DNA of 64,000 bases. Source: Plasmodiophora brassicae (taxonomy: Eukaryota; Endomyxa; Phytomyxea; Plasmodiophorida; Plasmodiophoridae). The stretch spans positions 1 through 64,000 of the forward strand of contig JASFAU010000018.1 of NCBI GenBank assembly GCA_039704465.1, given 5' to 3'. Position numbers and translations under genes: made by a program. Each line of letters starts with the position of its first letter. The stretch's first letter is position 1. The notes under the pieces were generated by a model that worked only from the letters and a program-made list of their open reading frames with translations, ran no database searches and was not told the DNA's origin. Below are positions 25,530-36,420 of this stretch, one piece after another.

Positions 25530-26770
25530 GGCCTTGACGTTGTGCAGGAGATGCCGAGGCGGGATCGACATTGGCGGACGGACGGACGGGTAGAGACAGC
25601 AAGCGGTCAGGGAAACACCGGCGGCCTGGGAGGCAAACAGCACGGCGGGACACGCGCACTCTGGAACTTGGACCAGCTGCGACCGAGGCCTTGACGTTGT
25701 GCAGGAGATGCCGAGGCGGGATCGGCACGGACGGACGGGAAGAGACAGCAAGTGGTCAGGGGAACACCGGTGGCCTGAGAGGCATACAGCACGGCGGGAC
25801 ACGTACTCTGGGACTTGGACCAGGTACGACCAAGGCCTTGACGTTCTGCGGGGGATGCCGAGACGAGATCGGCACGGACGGACGGACGGGTGGGAAGAGA
25901 CAGCAAGCGGTCAGGGGAACACCGGTGGCCTGAGAGGCATACAGCACGGCGGGACACGCACTCTGGGACTTGGACCAGGTACGACCGAGGCCTTGACGTT
26001 TTGCGGGGGATGCCGAGGCGAGATCGGCACGGACGGACGGACGGGCGGGAAGAGACAGCAAGCGGTCAGGGGAACACCGGTGGCCTGAGAGGCATACAGC
26101 ACGGCGGGACACGCACTCTGGGACTTGGACCAGGTACGACCGAGGCCTTGACGTTCTGCGGGGGATGCCGAGGCGAGATCGGCACGGACGGACGGGAAGA
26201 GACAGCAAGCGGTCAGGGGAACACCGGTGGCCTGAGAGGCATACAGCACGGCGGGACACGCACTCTGGGACTTGGACCAGGTACGACCGAGGCCTTGACG
26301 TTCTGCGGGGGATGCCGAGGCGAGATCGGCACGGACGGACGGGAAGAGACAGCAAGCGGTCAGGGGAACACCGGTGGCCTGAGAGGCATACAGCACGGCG
26401 GGACACGCACTCTGGGACTTGGACCAGGTACGACCGAGGCCTTGACGTTCTGCGGGGATGCCGAGGCGAGATCGACGGACGGACGGGAAGAGACAGCAAG
26501 CGGTCAGGGGAACACCGGTGGCCTGAGAGGCATACAGCACGGCGGGACACGCACTCTGGGACTTGGACCAGGTACGACCGAGGCCTTGACGTTCTGCGGG
26601 AGATGCCGAGGCGAGATCGGCACGGACGGACGGGAAGAGACAGCAAGCGGTCAGGGGAACACCGGTGGCCTGAGAGGCATACAGCACGGCGGGACACGTA
26701 CTCTGGGACTTCGACCAGGTACCACCGAGGCCTTGACGTTCTGCAGGAGATGCCGAGGCGGGATCGACAG
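25530..26770. repeat. 147-158-bp internal tandem repeats of element copy 2
   Basis: Tandem units parallel to those in copy 1, again with GGAC copy-number differences. One unit near 26455 has lost several bases (GCGGGGATGCCGAGGCGAGATCGACGG in two overlapping pieces), which breaks the otherwise continuous open frame. This argues against coding. Confidence 0.8.
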
Positions 26771-26800
26771 GAGGGTGGTGGGATAGGTAGTCCGTCAAAA

Positions 26801-26892
26801 TGTCACGATCAGGCAAGCTGATGCAACGAACGCTTTGACGGACTGGCGAAGTCCGTCGCGGGGTTCTCGGTTTATTCCGGACAGTCCTCACA
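26801..26892. repeat. 92-bp terminal direct repeat, copy 2 right
   Basis: Identical by eye to the other three terminal repeats and preceded by the same AGTCCGTCAAAA. Absence of differences between terminal repeats within and between copies suggests a recent insertion and duplication, or homogenisation. Confidence 0.85.
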
Positions 26893-29800
26893 GGACGCCG
26901 TCACCGCCGCCGACCAACTGTCAACAGCCGCGTCTCGAATCGACAGGCAACCGGCACACGTACTGAAAGGGCGTTGGAAATGCTGTCCGATGCTCCTGGT
27001 TTCAGAGCAATATGGAATTTCCCGAAGGCGAACAGCACGCAGATGCACAGCAGTTCTCAGCGGACGCCGTCACCGCCGCCGACCAACTGTCAACAGCCGC
27101 GTCTCGAATCGACAGGCAACCGGCACACGTACTGAAAGGGCGTTGGAAATGCTGTCCGATGCTCCTGGTTTCAGAGCAATATGGAATTTCCCGACGGCGA
27201 ACAGCACGCAGATGCACAGCAGTTCTCAGCGGACGCCGTCACCGCCGCCGACCAACTGTCAACAGCCGCGTCTCGAATCGACAGGCAACCGGCACACGTA
27301 CTGAAAGGGCGTTGGAAATGCTGTCCGATGCTCCTGGTTTCAGAGCAATATGGAATTTCCCGAAGGCGAACAGCACGCAGATGCACAGCAGTTCTCAGCG
27401 GACGCCGTCACCGCCGCCGACCAACTGTCAACAGCCGCGTCTCGAATCGACAGGCAACCGGCACACGTACTGAAAGGGCGTTTGAAATGCTGTCCGATGC
27501 TCCTGGTTTCAGAGCAATATGGAATTTCCCGAAGGCGAACAGCACGCAGATGCACAGCAGTTCTCAGCGGACGCCGTCACCGCCGCCGACCAACTGTCAA
27601 CAGCCGCGTCTCGAATCGACAGGCAACCGGCACACGTACTGAAAGGGCGTTGGAAATGCTGTCCGATGCTCCTGGTTTCAGAGCAATATGGAATTTCCCG
27701 AAGGCGAACAGCACGCAGATGCACAGCAGTTCTCAGCGGACGCCGTCACCGCCGCCGACCAACTGTCAACAGCCGCGTCTCGAATCGACAGGCAACCGGC
27801 ACACGTACTGAAAGGGCGTTGGAAATGCTGTCCGATGCTCCTGGTTTCAGAGCAATATGGAATTTCCCGACGGCGAACAGCACGCAGATGCACAGCAGTT
27901 CTCAGCGGACGCCGTCACCGCCGCCGACCAACTGTCAACAGCCGCGTCTCGAATCGACAGGCAACCGGCACACGTACTACTGAAAGGGCGTTGGAAATGC
28001 TGTTCGATGCTCCTGGTTTCAGAGCAATATGGAATTTCCCGACGGCGAACAGCACGCAGATGCACAGCAGTTCTCAGCGGACGCCGTCACCGCCGCCGAC
28101 CAACTGTCAACAGCCGCGTCTCGAATCGACAGGCAACCGGCACACGTACTGAAAGGGCGTTGGAAATGCTGTCCGATGCTCCTGGTTTCAGAGCAATATG
28201 GAATTTCCCGAAGGCGAACAGCACGCAGATGCACAGCAGTTCTCAGCGGACGCCGTCACCGCCGCCGACCAACTGTCAACAGCCGCGTCTCGAATCGACA
28301 GGCAACCGGCACACGTACTGAAAGGGCGTTGGAAATGCTGTCCGATGCTCCTGGTTTCAGAGCAATATGGAATTTCCCGAAGGCGAACAGCACGCAGATG
28401 CACAGCAGTTCTCAGCGGACGCCGTCACCGCCGCCGACCAACTGTCAACAGCCGCGTCTCGAATCGACAGGCAACCCACGTACTGAAAGGGCGTTGGAAA
28501 TGCTGTCCGATGCTCCTGGTTTCAGAGCAATATGGAATTTCCCGAAGGCGAACAGCACGCAGATGCACAGCAGTTCTCAGCGGACGCCGTCACCGCCGCC
28601 GACCAACTGTCAACAGCCGCGTCTCGAATCGACAGGCAACCGGCACACGTACTGAAAGGGCGTTGGAAATGCTGTCCGATGCTCCTGGTTTCAGAGCAAT
28701 ATGGAATTTCCCGACGGCGAACAGCACGCAGATGCACAGCAGTTCTCAGCGGACGCCGTCACCGCCGCCGACCAACTGTCAACAGCCGCGTCTCGAATCG
28801 ACAGGCAACCGGCACACGTACTGAAAGGGCGTTGGAAATGCTGTTCGATGCTCCTGGTTTCAGAGCAATATGGAATTTCCCGACGGCGAACAGCACGCAG
28901 ATGCACAGCAGTTCTCAGCGGACGCCGTCACCGCCGCCGACCAACTGTCAACAGCCGCGTCTCGAATCGACAGGCAACCGGCACACGTACTGAAAGGGCG
29001 TTGGAAATGCTGTCCGATGCTCCTGGTTTCAGAGCAATATGGAATTTCCCGAAGGCGAACAGCACGCAGATGCACAGCAGTTCTCAGCGGACGCCGTCAC
29101 CGCCGCCGACCAACTGTCAACAGCCGCGTCTCGAATCGACAGGCAACCGGCACACGTACTGAAAGGGCGTTGGAAATGCTGTCCGATGCTCCTGGTTTCA
29201 GAGCAATATGGAATTTCCCGAAGGCGAACAGCACGCAGATGCACAGCAGTTCTCAGCGGACGCCGTCACCGCCGCCGACCAACTGTCAACAGCCGCGTCT
29301 CGAATCGACAGGCAACCGGCACACGTACTGAAAGGGCGTTGGAAATGCTGTCCGATGCTCCTGGTTTCAGAGCAATATGGAATTTACCGAAGGCGAACAG
29401 CACGCAGATGCACAGCAGTTCTCAGCGGACGCCGTCACCGCCGCCGACCAACTGTCAACAGCCGCGTCTCGAATCGACAGGCAACCGGCACACGTACTGA
29501 AAGGGCGTTGGAAATGCTGTCCGATGCTCCTGGTTTCAGAGCAATATGGAATTTCCCGAAGGCGAACAGCACGCAGATGCACAGCAGTTCTCAGCGGACG
29601 CCGTCACCGCCGCCGACCAACTGTCAACAGCCGCGTCTCGAATCGACAGGCAACCGGCACACGTACTGAAAGGGCGTTGGAAATGCTGTCCGATGCTCCT
29701 GGTTTCAGAGCAATATGGAATTTCCCGAACGCCGTCACCGCCGCCGACCAACTGTCAACAGCCGCGTCTCGAATCGACAGGCAACCGGCACACGTACTGA

Positions 29801-30767
29801 AAGGGCGTTGGAAATGCTGTCCGATGCTCCTGGTTTCAGAGCAATATGGAATTTACCGACGGCGAACAGCACGCAGATGCACAGCAGTTCTCAGCGGACG
29901 CCGTCACCGCCGCCGACCAACTGTCAACAGCCGCGTCTCGAATCGACAGGCAACCGGCACACGTACTGAAAGGGCGTTGGAAATGCTGTCCGATGCTCCT
30001 GGTTTCAGAGCAATATGGAATTTCCCGAAGGCGAACAGCACGCAGATGCACAGCAGTTCTCAGCGGACGCCGTCACCGCCGCCGACCAACTGTCAACAGC
30101 CGCGTCTCGAATCGACAGGCAACCGGCACACGTACTGAAAGGGCGTTGGAAATGCTGTCCGATGCTCCTGGTTTCAGAGCAATATGGAATTTACCGACGG
30201 CGAACAGCACGCAGATGCACAGCAGTTCTCAGCGGACGCCGTCACCGCCGCCGACCAACTGTCAACAGCCGCGTCTCGAATCGACAGGCAACCGGCACAC
30301 GTACTGAAAGGGCGTTGGAAATGCTGTCCGATGCTCCTGGTTTCAGAGCAATATGGAATTTCCCGACGGCGAACAGCACGCAGATGCACAGCAGTTCTCA
30401 GCGGACGCCGTCACCGCCGCCGACCAACTGTCAACAGCCGCGTCTCGAATCGACAGGCAACCGGCACACGTACTGAAAGGGCGTTGGAAATGCTGTCCGA
30501 TGCTCCTGGTTTCAGAGCAATATGGAATTTCCCGAAGGCGAACAGCACGCAGATGCACAGCAGTTCTCAGCGGACGCCGTCACCGCCGCCGACCAACTGT
30601 CAACAGCCGCGTCTCGAATCGACAGGCAACCGGCACACGTACTGAAAGGGCGTTGGAAATGCTGTCCGATGCTCCTGGTTTCAGAGCAATATGGAATTTA
30701 CCGAAGGCGAACAGCACGCAGATGCACAGCAGTTCTCAGCGGACGCCGTCACCGCCGCCGACCAACT
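26893..30767 (+). repeat. 169-bp satellite array, block 3 (about 23 units)
   Basis: Continuation of the satellite to its inner border at GACCAACT|AGATCT (30767/30768). It contains its own indel units: +3 at 27975 (TACTACTGA), -4 at 28473, a 38-bp deletion at 29728, and the GTTCGATG variant near 27999 and 28844 that is not seen in block 1. The TTTCGA and CTTGTTTC variants common in block 1 are absent here, so the two sides of the element block have different variant repertoires. Confidence 0.95.
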
Positions 30768-31227
30768 AGATCTCCAGTGCGATCGGAGGGCGCTGACGAT
30801 GCAAAGGCAACATAGAAATCACAGGATGAACAGCACGCATGTAGCGTCGCCTGGGTAACAGTGTATGGCAACCAACACGGCCATAAAGAAGGTACATCTT
30901 AGGGAACGAGGCCGGTCGGCTGGGTGCGGTTGTGCAGCTTCAGGGTCAAATCACCAGCAGCGCAGGAGGGTCACTGGGCACGGATGGCATGAACACCTGG
31001 ACACCGAATTCCGAGCGGGTACATCAGGACGGCGCCGTAAACCGACGCAATGCATGACGACGTCCGCACGCACGCCAGACGTGGAGGTAGTACAAACGGA
31101 AACGCGGTTCACCTGTCAGGGACCTTAGCCATGAGTCACACCGGCTAAACGAAGTGCTGCTGGCGCCGACGCATCGTGCCCAGACCCTGACTGGAAATGC
31201 GGAAGGGCTGAAGCGGGCGCTCTAGCC
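30768..31227. other. Satellite-proximal unique sequence without a clear gene
   Basis: First non-satellite sequence after the array. A frame from an ATG at 30865 to 31128 (87 codons, Arg/Gly/His-rich) has no recognisable domain and is probably chance. No RNA gene or repeat was seen. Confidence 0.4.
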
Positions 31228-31455
31228 ATGGTTGATCATCAGGGCGCAGGTTTGCTGGAGAACGAGACGCCAGGCGATGCCATCCATGATTCGCAGGCAG
31301 TGTCAAAAGAGTCCATACGCGGCATTTTGCGCACTCCCACGGAGTTCAGTTCTGACTTAGTGAAATCAGCAAATCTGCCCAAGCGGGCTACATTCTCGGT
31401 GATACGAAAAGAACGGTGGCACATGTGCCAAATGAAACAGCCCAGCTGCCTCTGA
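31228..31455 (+). CDS. Small hypothetical protein or exon, 75 codons
   Basis: ATG-initiated frame with balanced composition; its C-terminal half, including SIRGILRTPTEFSSDLVKSA, looks protein-like. It ends 40 bases before the next plus-strand frame. It could be a 5' exon or a frameshifted N-terminus of the 31496 gene, since both are on the same strand. No family recognised. A minus-strand frame overlaps (31239-31424) but is less protein-like. Confidence 0.3.
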   Translation: MVDHQGAGLLENETPGDAIHDSQAVSKESIRGILRTPTEFSSDLVKSANLPKRATFSVIRKERWHMCQMKQPSCL

Positions 31456-31495
31456 TTTTTCCTGCTCTTTCCAACGGTACCGTTGTGCTCAGCTG

Positions 31496-32215
31496 ATGGT
31501 GGCCCAAACTCGCAAACAACCCCTTGTAAACGCTGATGAACTGGACCGTCGGCAGATGCAGCGCCAGCAGGCCGTCGCTGTTCGGTTCGCCAACGGCGCC
31601 GTGCTTGCAGGGCTCACCACGATCATTGTATGTATTCCGCCGCTAATCCCCCCGAACCAGATCGTCTCCCTAAGGTCGGGCAAGTTGTCTCCAATGAAAC
31701 AGTTGAAGACACCCGACGTGGTCGGATCGCTCAAAGACGTCGCCGCCCGAATGATGACGCCGATGCCTCTACCCGGGACAGGTACCGTGTGCGGAAACGT
31801 CAACCGCTTGTTCAATAGCTTGACATTGATCCTGGCGCTCAACCACGCCAGGCACGAATATCTGGCTGATCCATCAAAGCGAGTGGTCGACTGGGGCTCC
31901 ATGTTCTGCGATCCGCATTGTTCGATTATGTACCAGCGTCCGACGGTCGACACCGAGATCCTCGGGCAGCGCAATGGCCAAGCCCTGATCAAGGCCTGTC
32001 ACTACCCGTTGAAGAATGACGTTGGCGACATCACCCCGCAGACCGTGCTCGCATCCCTGATCGGCGGCCTGACGCCCGCAAAGCGCCTGCAGCTGACCCT
32101 TTGTCACGCGCGCTACCTGGGCGATGACACTATCGTCTATTTGGGTTCAGCACGGCCGGACGATAGCGCTGACAAGGACTGCTCGTCCCCAGCAGTACAT
32201 ACGCCGACGTCCTGA
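31496..32215 (+). CDS. Hypothetical protein, 239 aa, probably part of a broken gene
   Basis: ATG start and TGA stop. Begins with a basic, Gln/Arg-rich segment, then a short hydrophobic stretch (about residues 35-52, AVLAGLTTIIVCIPPLIPP) that could be a membrane segment, and a globular-looking middle with FCDPHCSIMYQRP and LTLCHARYLGDDTIVYLG. No family recognised. Just before the stop another frame opens (TYADVLSDRRRWHVS), continuing the 32236 frame, so the true protein may have continued across a frameshift or intron at about 32170-32215. A minus-strand frame covers 31489-31992. The plus strand is preferred because neighbouring coding remnants are all plus. Confidence 0.45.
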   Translation: MVAQTRKQPLVNADELDRRQMQRQQAVAVRFANGAVLAGLTTIIVCIPPLIPPNQIVSLRSGKLSPMKQLKTPDVVGSLKDVAARMMTPMPLPGTGTVCGNVNRLFNSLTLILALNHARHEYLADPSKRVVDWGSMFCDPHCSIMYQRPTVDTEILGQRNGQALIKACHYPLKNDVGDITPQTVLASLIGGLTPAKRLQLTLCHARYLGDDTIVYLGSARPDDSADKDCSSPAVHTPTS

Positions 32216-32520
32216 GTGATCGTCGCCGGTGGCATGTGTCGACTGCTTCACCGGCGTTCAGAGAGCGGTGTCGACACCTGGGCTGCGTTCATGGCAAGTT
32301 GGACGAGGTCGAATTCGGCAATGCGTACGCGCGTGACATGTTTATGGTCGCGTGGACAGGGAACGTGAAGCTCATTGCGTCCAATGATACGGCCGACATC
32401 GAGGACGACGTCCGGATCCTGGACGACGGGTACGTAGCCGCCATCAGGGAACGGACCGAAATCGTACACAGCGCCGTTAGCGCTGGCGCGTTGGCTCGAC
32501 CCAGCCCCGCCCGCGGCCAA
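32180..32520 (+). pseudogene. Hypothetical coding remnant following the 31496 frame
   Basis: The frame carrying ARDMFMVAWTGNVKLIASND and EDDVRILDDGYVAAIRE is protein-like from about 32180 to 32480 and then deteriorates into Arg/Pro/Thr-rich low-complexity translation up to 32919. No ATG is well placed; the open frame starts with GTG at 32236 or upstream in the preceding gene. It is likely the continuation of the same decayed gene. Function unknown. Confidence 0.35.
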
Positions 32521-33003
32521 CCTTCGCCGAGATCGTTAGGTACGCTAACGACCGAACCGTACATGCTGCCTAACGTGCTTACTAATCGAGCCACCCCACT
32601 GCATAGTCGCCGGCCAGCGTCACACCCGACGATGATGGTGACGAATCCGACAGCGCATGCCGGCCAGGACACACGGACGACGTCGACATTGATGATGACG
32701 GCGGCGATGACCCGGTATCCCCTCGACGCCGGTCGTCGGCACGAACGAAGTCAGCGGCGCGTCCAGCTCTTTCATCAACGCGGAGCCGCCAGCGTGCGCG
32801 TCGGCGTTCATCATCCGGTCGACAGAGAACAGGGGCGCGTCCGGGTCAGGCACTGTCCCCCACGCGGATTCCCCACGAAAAGCAAACGACTCAGGTCGGT
32901 TTCATCGTCGTCGTGTTGACGAGATGTACGACGGTACACTGACAGCAGACGGTTTCCCTTCTTAGATCGCCCAGTCGGCAGCTGCCCAGCGCCCGCCGCC
33001 AAG

Positions 33004-33500
33004 TTGGCATCAGCGACTCCTGATCGTCCGGTGCGGGCCGGCTTCGCTGCTACCTACGAACCCCTGGACTGGGCTGTTGCTGCTGTCCAGGCGCTGAGAT
33101 CTTCGCTCCTGGCAAGGACGTTCTGCACAGCCACCAGCGCCCTGCCTGTGCGTACTACGAACCTGCGATGGGTGGCCGCTCTGGCAGACCTCCTGCGCAA
33201 CGTCACGATGCCCCCTGCTGCCGCGACGGCAGCACTGCAACGGGTCATTCGCCACTGTGCGGATATCCAACAGCATCCTGGGTATCTTCTTCAAGGCCTG
33301 CTGCGCCAAATCCACCAAAAGTACCTGTCTGCGTCGTCCCCATCAAGTTCGGGCTTGCGTTGCGTCATTGAACACATCGTGCACTTCGACCACGTCATGG
33401 CCTCGAAATGTCTGTCGTTGCAACGGGTTGTCGCGGACCGAGCGACAACACGCACAGCCCGTGCCGGCATTCCACATGTCGATGTTCGTTCCTGTTCGGC
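33004..33500 (+). pseudogene. Ubiquitin-specific-protease-like (peptidase C19) N-terminal remnant
   Basis: Translation from 33004 shows WAVAAVQALRSSLL (residues 23-36), which resembles the helix after the USP Cys box. A spaced helical region follows, then DIQQHPGYLLQGLLRQIH (88-105), resembling the QQDAxEFLxxLL box. The Cys-box region reads AGFAATYEPLDWAVAAVQAL, without the catalytic Cys of the usual GLxNxGNTCYxNxxLQ, so this copy would be inactive. The frame is lost near 33480, where another frame continues (next entry). A USP His-box fragment occurs at 49.7 kb. The match is by eye to motif spacing and is tentative. Confidence 0.35.
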
Positions 33501-33863
33501 GAGACGCTGCTGCAACTGTGCGGTCTAGTGATCAGCTTGCCGTTCGAGGCCGCCGGGAAACGCCAAGTCGTGGCCGTATTTATGTTCCCCGAGAGCCGAT
33601 ACGCTGAGGCCCAACGTTTCTACATCTGCAGAGGCGACACCGTGACCAACATCCTCAACGACGATGAGGTTGGCGGTTACCTAAGGGGTCCCGGAGCCCG
33701 ACCGCTATGCGTCGTGTACGACCACGCGGGCAAGCTGATGTCGACCGGGGGCGAGCACGGCGCGGATGCACAATCCGTTCAACGCAAGAACACGTCGCTG
33801 GAGCATGAAAACGGCGAAGAGTCGGGTACGACAGGTGTTATGCTTGCCGACTTCGCTTTATGA
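33480..33863 (+). pseudogene. Hypothetical coding remnant, same-strand continuation
   Basis: A second plus-strand frame takes over at about 33480 with FLFGETLLQLCGLVISLPFE and GKRQVVAVFMFPESRYAEAQ, then VGGYLRGPGARPLCVVYDHA, and ends with TGA at 33861-33863. It is convincingly protein-like to about 33740. It could be the finger/palm part of the USP-like gene after a frameshift, but no zinc-finger CxxC pairs are evident, so the link is only positional. Confidence 0.35.
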
Positions 33864-34230
33864 ATATTCCATATCAGCGGCCGATGATAGAGCGCTACGG
33901 CGCCGACCTGAACTCGATCGTCACTCGGAACCACGTCCAGGCAAGCGTGGACGACTGACACGTTCGTCGTCGTCGGGGTCGTCCTCTCCCGGGTCATCAC
34001 ACGAGTCGTCGTCCAGCGATGGCGACCCGACGTTTCGTATTCAACCTGGGTACGGTTCCAGCGCCGCTTCGAGTGGATCGCCGATCTACAGCACGGCGAC
34101 CCCGACCTGGACGTCAAGCGAGCCATGTGCCACGTCGATATGTTCCTCAAGCGGCAACCGTGCCACGACGAAGCTCGACGATGCTATGCGGCGCTACAGG
34201 CGATGTTATTCCCCTCCGGGGACTAAACTT
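33808..34230 (+). pseudogene. Hypothetical coding remnant with frameshift
   Basis: The third plus-strand frame contains MNIPYQRPMIERYGADLNSI (from ATG 33861) up to a TGA at 33957. One base further on, a different frame continues with DTFVVVGVVLSRVITRVVVQ, WVRFQRRFEWIADLQHGDPD and AMCHVDMFLKRQ, ending TAA near 34226. A single-base change reconnects the two, so this is one decayed coding region. No family recognised. A Ser-rich frame over the same bases (33766-34254) is its out-of-frame shadow. Confidence 0.4.
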
Positions 34231-35249
34231 TCAGAGTATATTCGGGTGCATTGACCAATAACTGCAGAAGCGTTAGCCCTCGGGACGCCAATGCAGTTGC
34301 GCAGACCAGGACCACGATTCCCAACGGACGGCCAGCGACGCCCAGGACACGCGCCAAGAATACCTTCATAACGAGGCGAAACTGGAACACATGGACAGGG
34401 AACCGCTCGTCGGGACAGCACCGGCGCCCATATGGTTTGCACGCCGTCTTGCGCGTGAACGTATCCGTGCTGGACGGGAGACGGCAGGTGTATCCTGATC
34501 AGCACGTATTAGAGCGCCTGGCTCTCCGCGTTAGGCGAAGAAGCCTACCTGTTACGAAGGTGCAGCGCGTTCGGTCCGCAGGGCTGACGGCGGCCGGGTC
34601 GTCGACGCCATGCAGGCCTTAGCAAGTCGACCGGCGGCAACGAGCGCTGCGCTCCAACGCCCAGCTCGAACGACATGCAGGGCACGCAGGCGCATATTGG
34701 AATGCGGACAGGAGCGACGCCCTTCCTTAGTAGACTCGTCATCGACAAGAAGTGCAGAGCAGGAGCGCGCGCGACAGACTGCAGCGATCGGCACGCCCCA
34801 ACAAATGACGAGCATGACGGCACGATGCTGTCCCCCCGCGCAGGACGACTGCTGCCATGCAGGTCCCCATGCTGGACGGGAGATGGGAGGCGGGCCCTGC
34901 GCAGCACGTATTAGCGGGCCTGACTCTATGCGTTAGGCGAAGATTCGTACCTTTCCAGGAGGTGCACCGCGTACCCCCGGATGTATGGGGCTTGTTGATA
35001 GGAGCCCAGCAGTTCGTATGGTAGTCATAGTGGCTGCGGGCATCAGCGCCGCTGGACTGCGGCGACGTCAGCGCCCGAGCACGCAGGGCCCCCAGACACG
35101 TTAGGAACGACATTTAGGACGGCGATCGGTGTGACGTGGCGCGTTGGCTCGAAACGTGCCATGCCATGCAACTGCCGGCACGATGCCGTTGCTCAGCAAG
35201 GCCTTATTGCAGATGTTACGCAGCTAGACGCACGATGGCAGCCTAAACG

Positions 35250-35760
35250 GGCGACAATGCTGCAGAAGTCACGATCAGATTAGTGCACCGATAGGGATGG
35301 ACGAGTAACATACGTCAAGTGACACAGCGTTGCGACGAGCGAATCCAGAGCGGTCCCCGCAATAGAAGCATAACCGTTCAAAAGCGATGCGAAGGGGAAA
35401 CGACGGGCACCGCATGAGACTGGAGGGGTTCAAGCAGACCGCAGTCACCTGAAGGTCGACCAGGACAGGAACTGGATTACGTGACGACTGCCGACCAGCA
35501 TCAGAAGGACGCAGCCACCTGAATTTCAACGAGGACAGGAACTGGTTTACGGGACAACTGTGGACCAGCGCCAGAATTATGCCGGCATCAGCGGTGACAC
35601 AGATCTCATCAGGATTCTTACCAGCATAGCTTGGGTCTGCCAGGATGCCGGGGAAGTCAGCTGGGACAACAGGTTAATGGACCAACACATCGCAGAAGAG
35701 CGGATTCATTGGCAGGGTGACTGCTCGCCTGCAGGTGCACATGCTGGTCTGGAGGCGAGT
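35250..35760. repeat. Diverged block R1, copy a
   Basis: Shares long stretches with 37190-37660 and 51840-52400. Examples are CATACGTCAAGTGACACA, GAACTGGATTACGTGACGAC and GCCAGGATGCCGGGGAAGTC-type segments, then AACAGGTTAATGG followed by CGCAGAAGAGC. It is embedded in the older repeat landmarks. On the minus strand a weak common reading (AGTALDSL) is visible in all three copies, so it may descend from a coding sequence, but stops differ between copies. Confidence 0.6.
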
Positions 35761-35814
35761 CCTGTCCAGAATGTCAGAGACCAGGGAGCCTCTCCATCAG
35801 ACGACAACTCTCAC

Positions 35815-36420
35815 CTGTCCTGGAGGTGCTCGGCGTCAGACCAGACGTGTCTGGCGCGTCAGTAGACGCCTTCCGGAACGTGTTGTGGTCGTAGTGATTC
35901 TATTGGGCCCTCGCAGTTGGTCGGCGGCGACGTCGGCGCGGGTCAGGCAGGATCGTCAAGGCGTCGACGACCTCCGAAGCCGAACAAATGGCACGTCGGG
36001 CGGTCGCGTACGACGTTGCAGTGGGCGGCGTTGACGAGAGGCGGCATGCGTCATCGGGTCGTCGATCGCGCCGACGACAGCCCATCACGGAGTTGGCGCC
36101 AGCGTCGCGTTGACCGGCCGCCGCCTTGGTTCGATGGCTGTGTACCGACCTGGACCCGGACATGTACCAGGTCGAAACGATATGTATCGCCCTCCATCGG
36201 CACCATCGCAAGACACCCGTTACTGAACGATGTCGTGCAGCACAACCAGGTCGACTACGACCTGGTTCGGGGCCATACCTGGGCGCGCCAGCGACACTGG
36301 AGACGAGGCGTGTGCTGGGAGACTGTCGAGTCTGTCGCAACCAAACGTTCTGCGCGGGCGATACGATTCCCAATCAGCGTGCGTCACTCGTTCATTCTGG
36401 TCTGCCGTGGTCAACACGTA
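35815..36420. repeat. Degenerate repeat unit with full landmark set (zone 1, copy b)
   Basis: Contains every landmark of the ancient repeat in order, from CCTGTCCTGGAGGTGC through GTTGCAGTGGGCGGCG and GTCGTCGATCGCGCC to CAACCAGGTCGACTACGACC. It aligns by eye with 37735-38200, 45755-46310 and 47725-48340. It encodes nothing recognisable in any frame that is conserved across those copies. Confidence 0.6.

Larger units (their letters stand above)
25101..26892. mobile_element. Miniature LTR-type (TRIM-like) element, copy 2
   Basis: A 1,792-bp second copy, with 92-bp terminal repeats at 25101-25192 and 26801-26892 and the same GGACG flanks (25096-25100 and 26893-26897). It has the same interior plan: simple repeat about 25275-25500, then nine GAGGCCTTGACG units from 25530 to 26770. 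It differs from copy 1 in tetramer counts, a few small indels and one shortened unit (about 26450-26475). The identical insertion point within the satellite unit and the shared flanking variants show duplication in place rather than a second insertion. Confidence 0.8.

Noticed and set aside
22598..26891. 300-329-codon frames on both strands inside the two retroelement copies
   Set aside because: Explained by the 147-bp (49-codon) tandem unit. Both strands are open, there is no known domain, and indels in copy 2 break them.
1791..30767. Hundreds of overlapping 153-158-codon frames on the plus strand and 71-codon frames on the minus strand
   Set aside because: They arise from a 169-bp unit that is 3n+1 long and almost stop-free, so each unit is read in all three frames in turn. 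No frame is conserved and several begin at TTG only.
1791..30767. CRISPR array
   Set aside because: The units are contiguous 169-bp satellite copies with no unique spacers, in a eukaryotic subtelomere.
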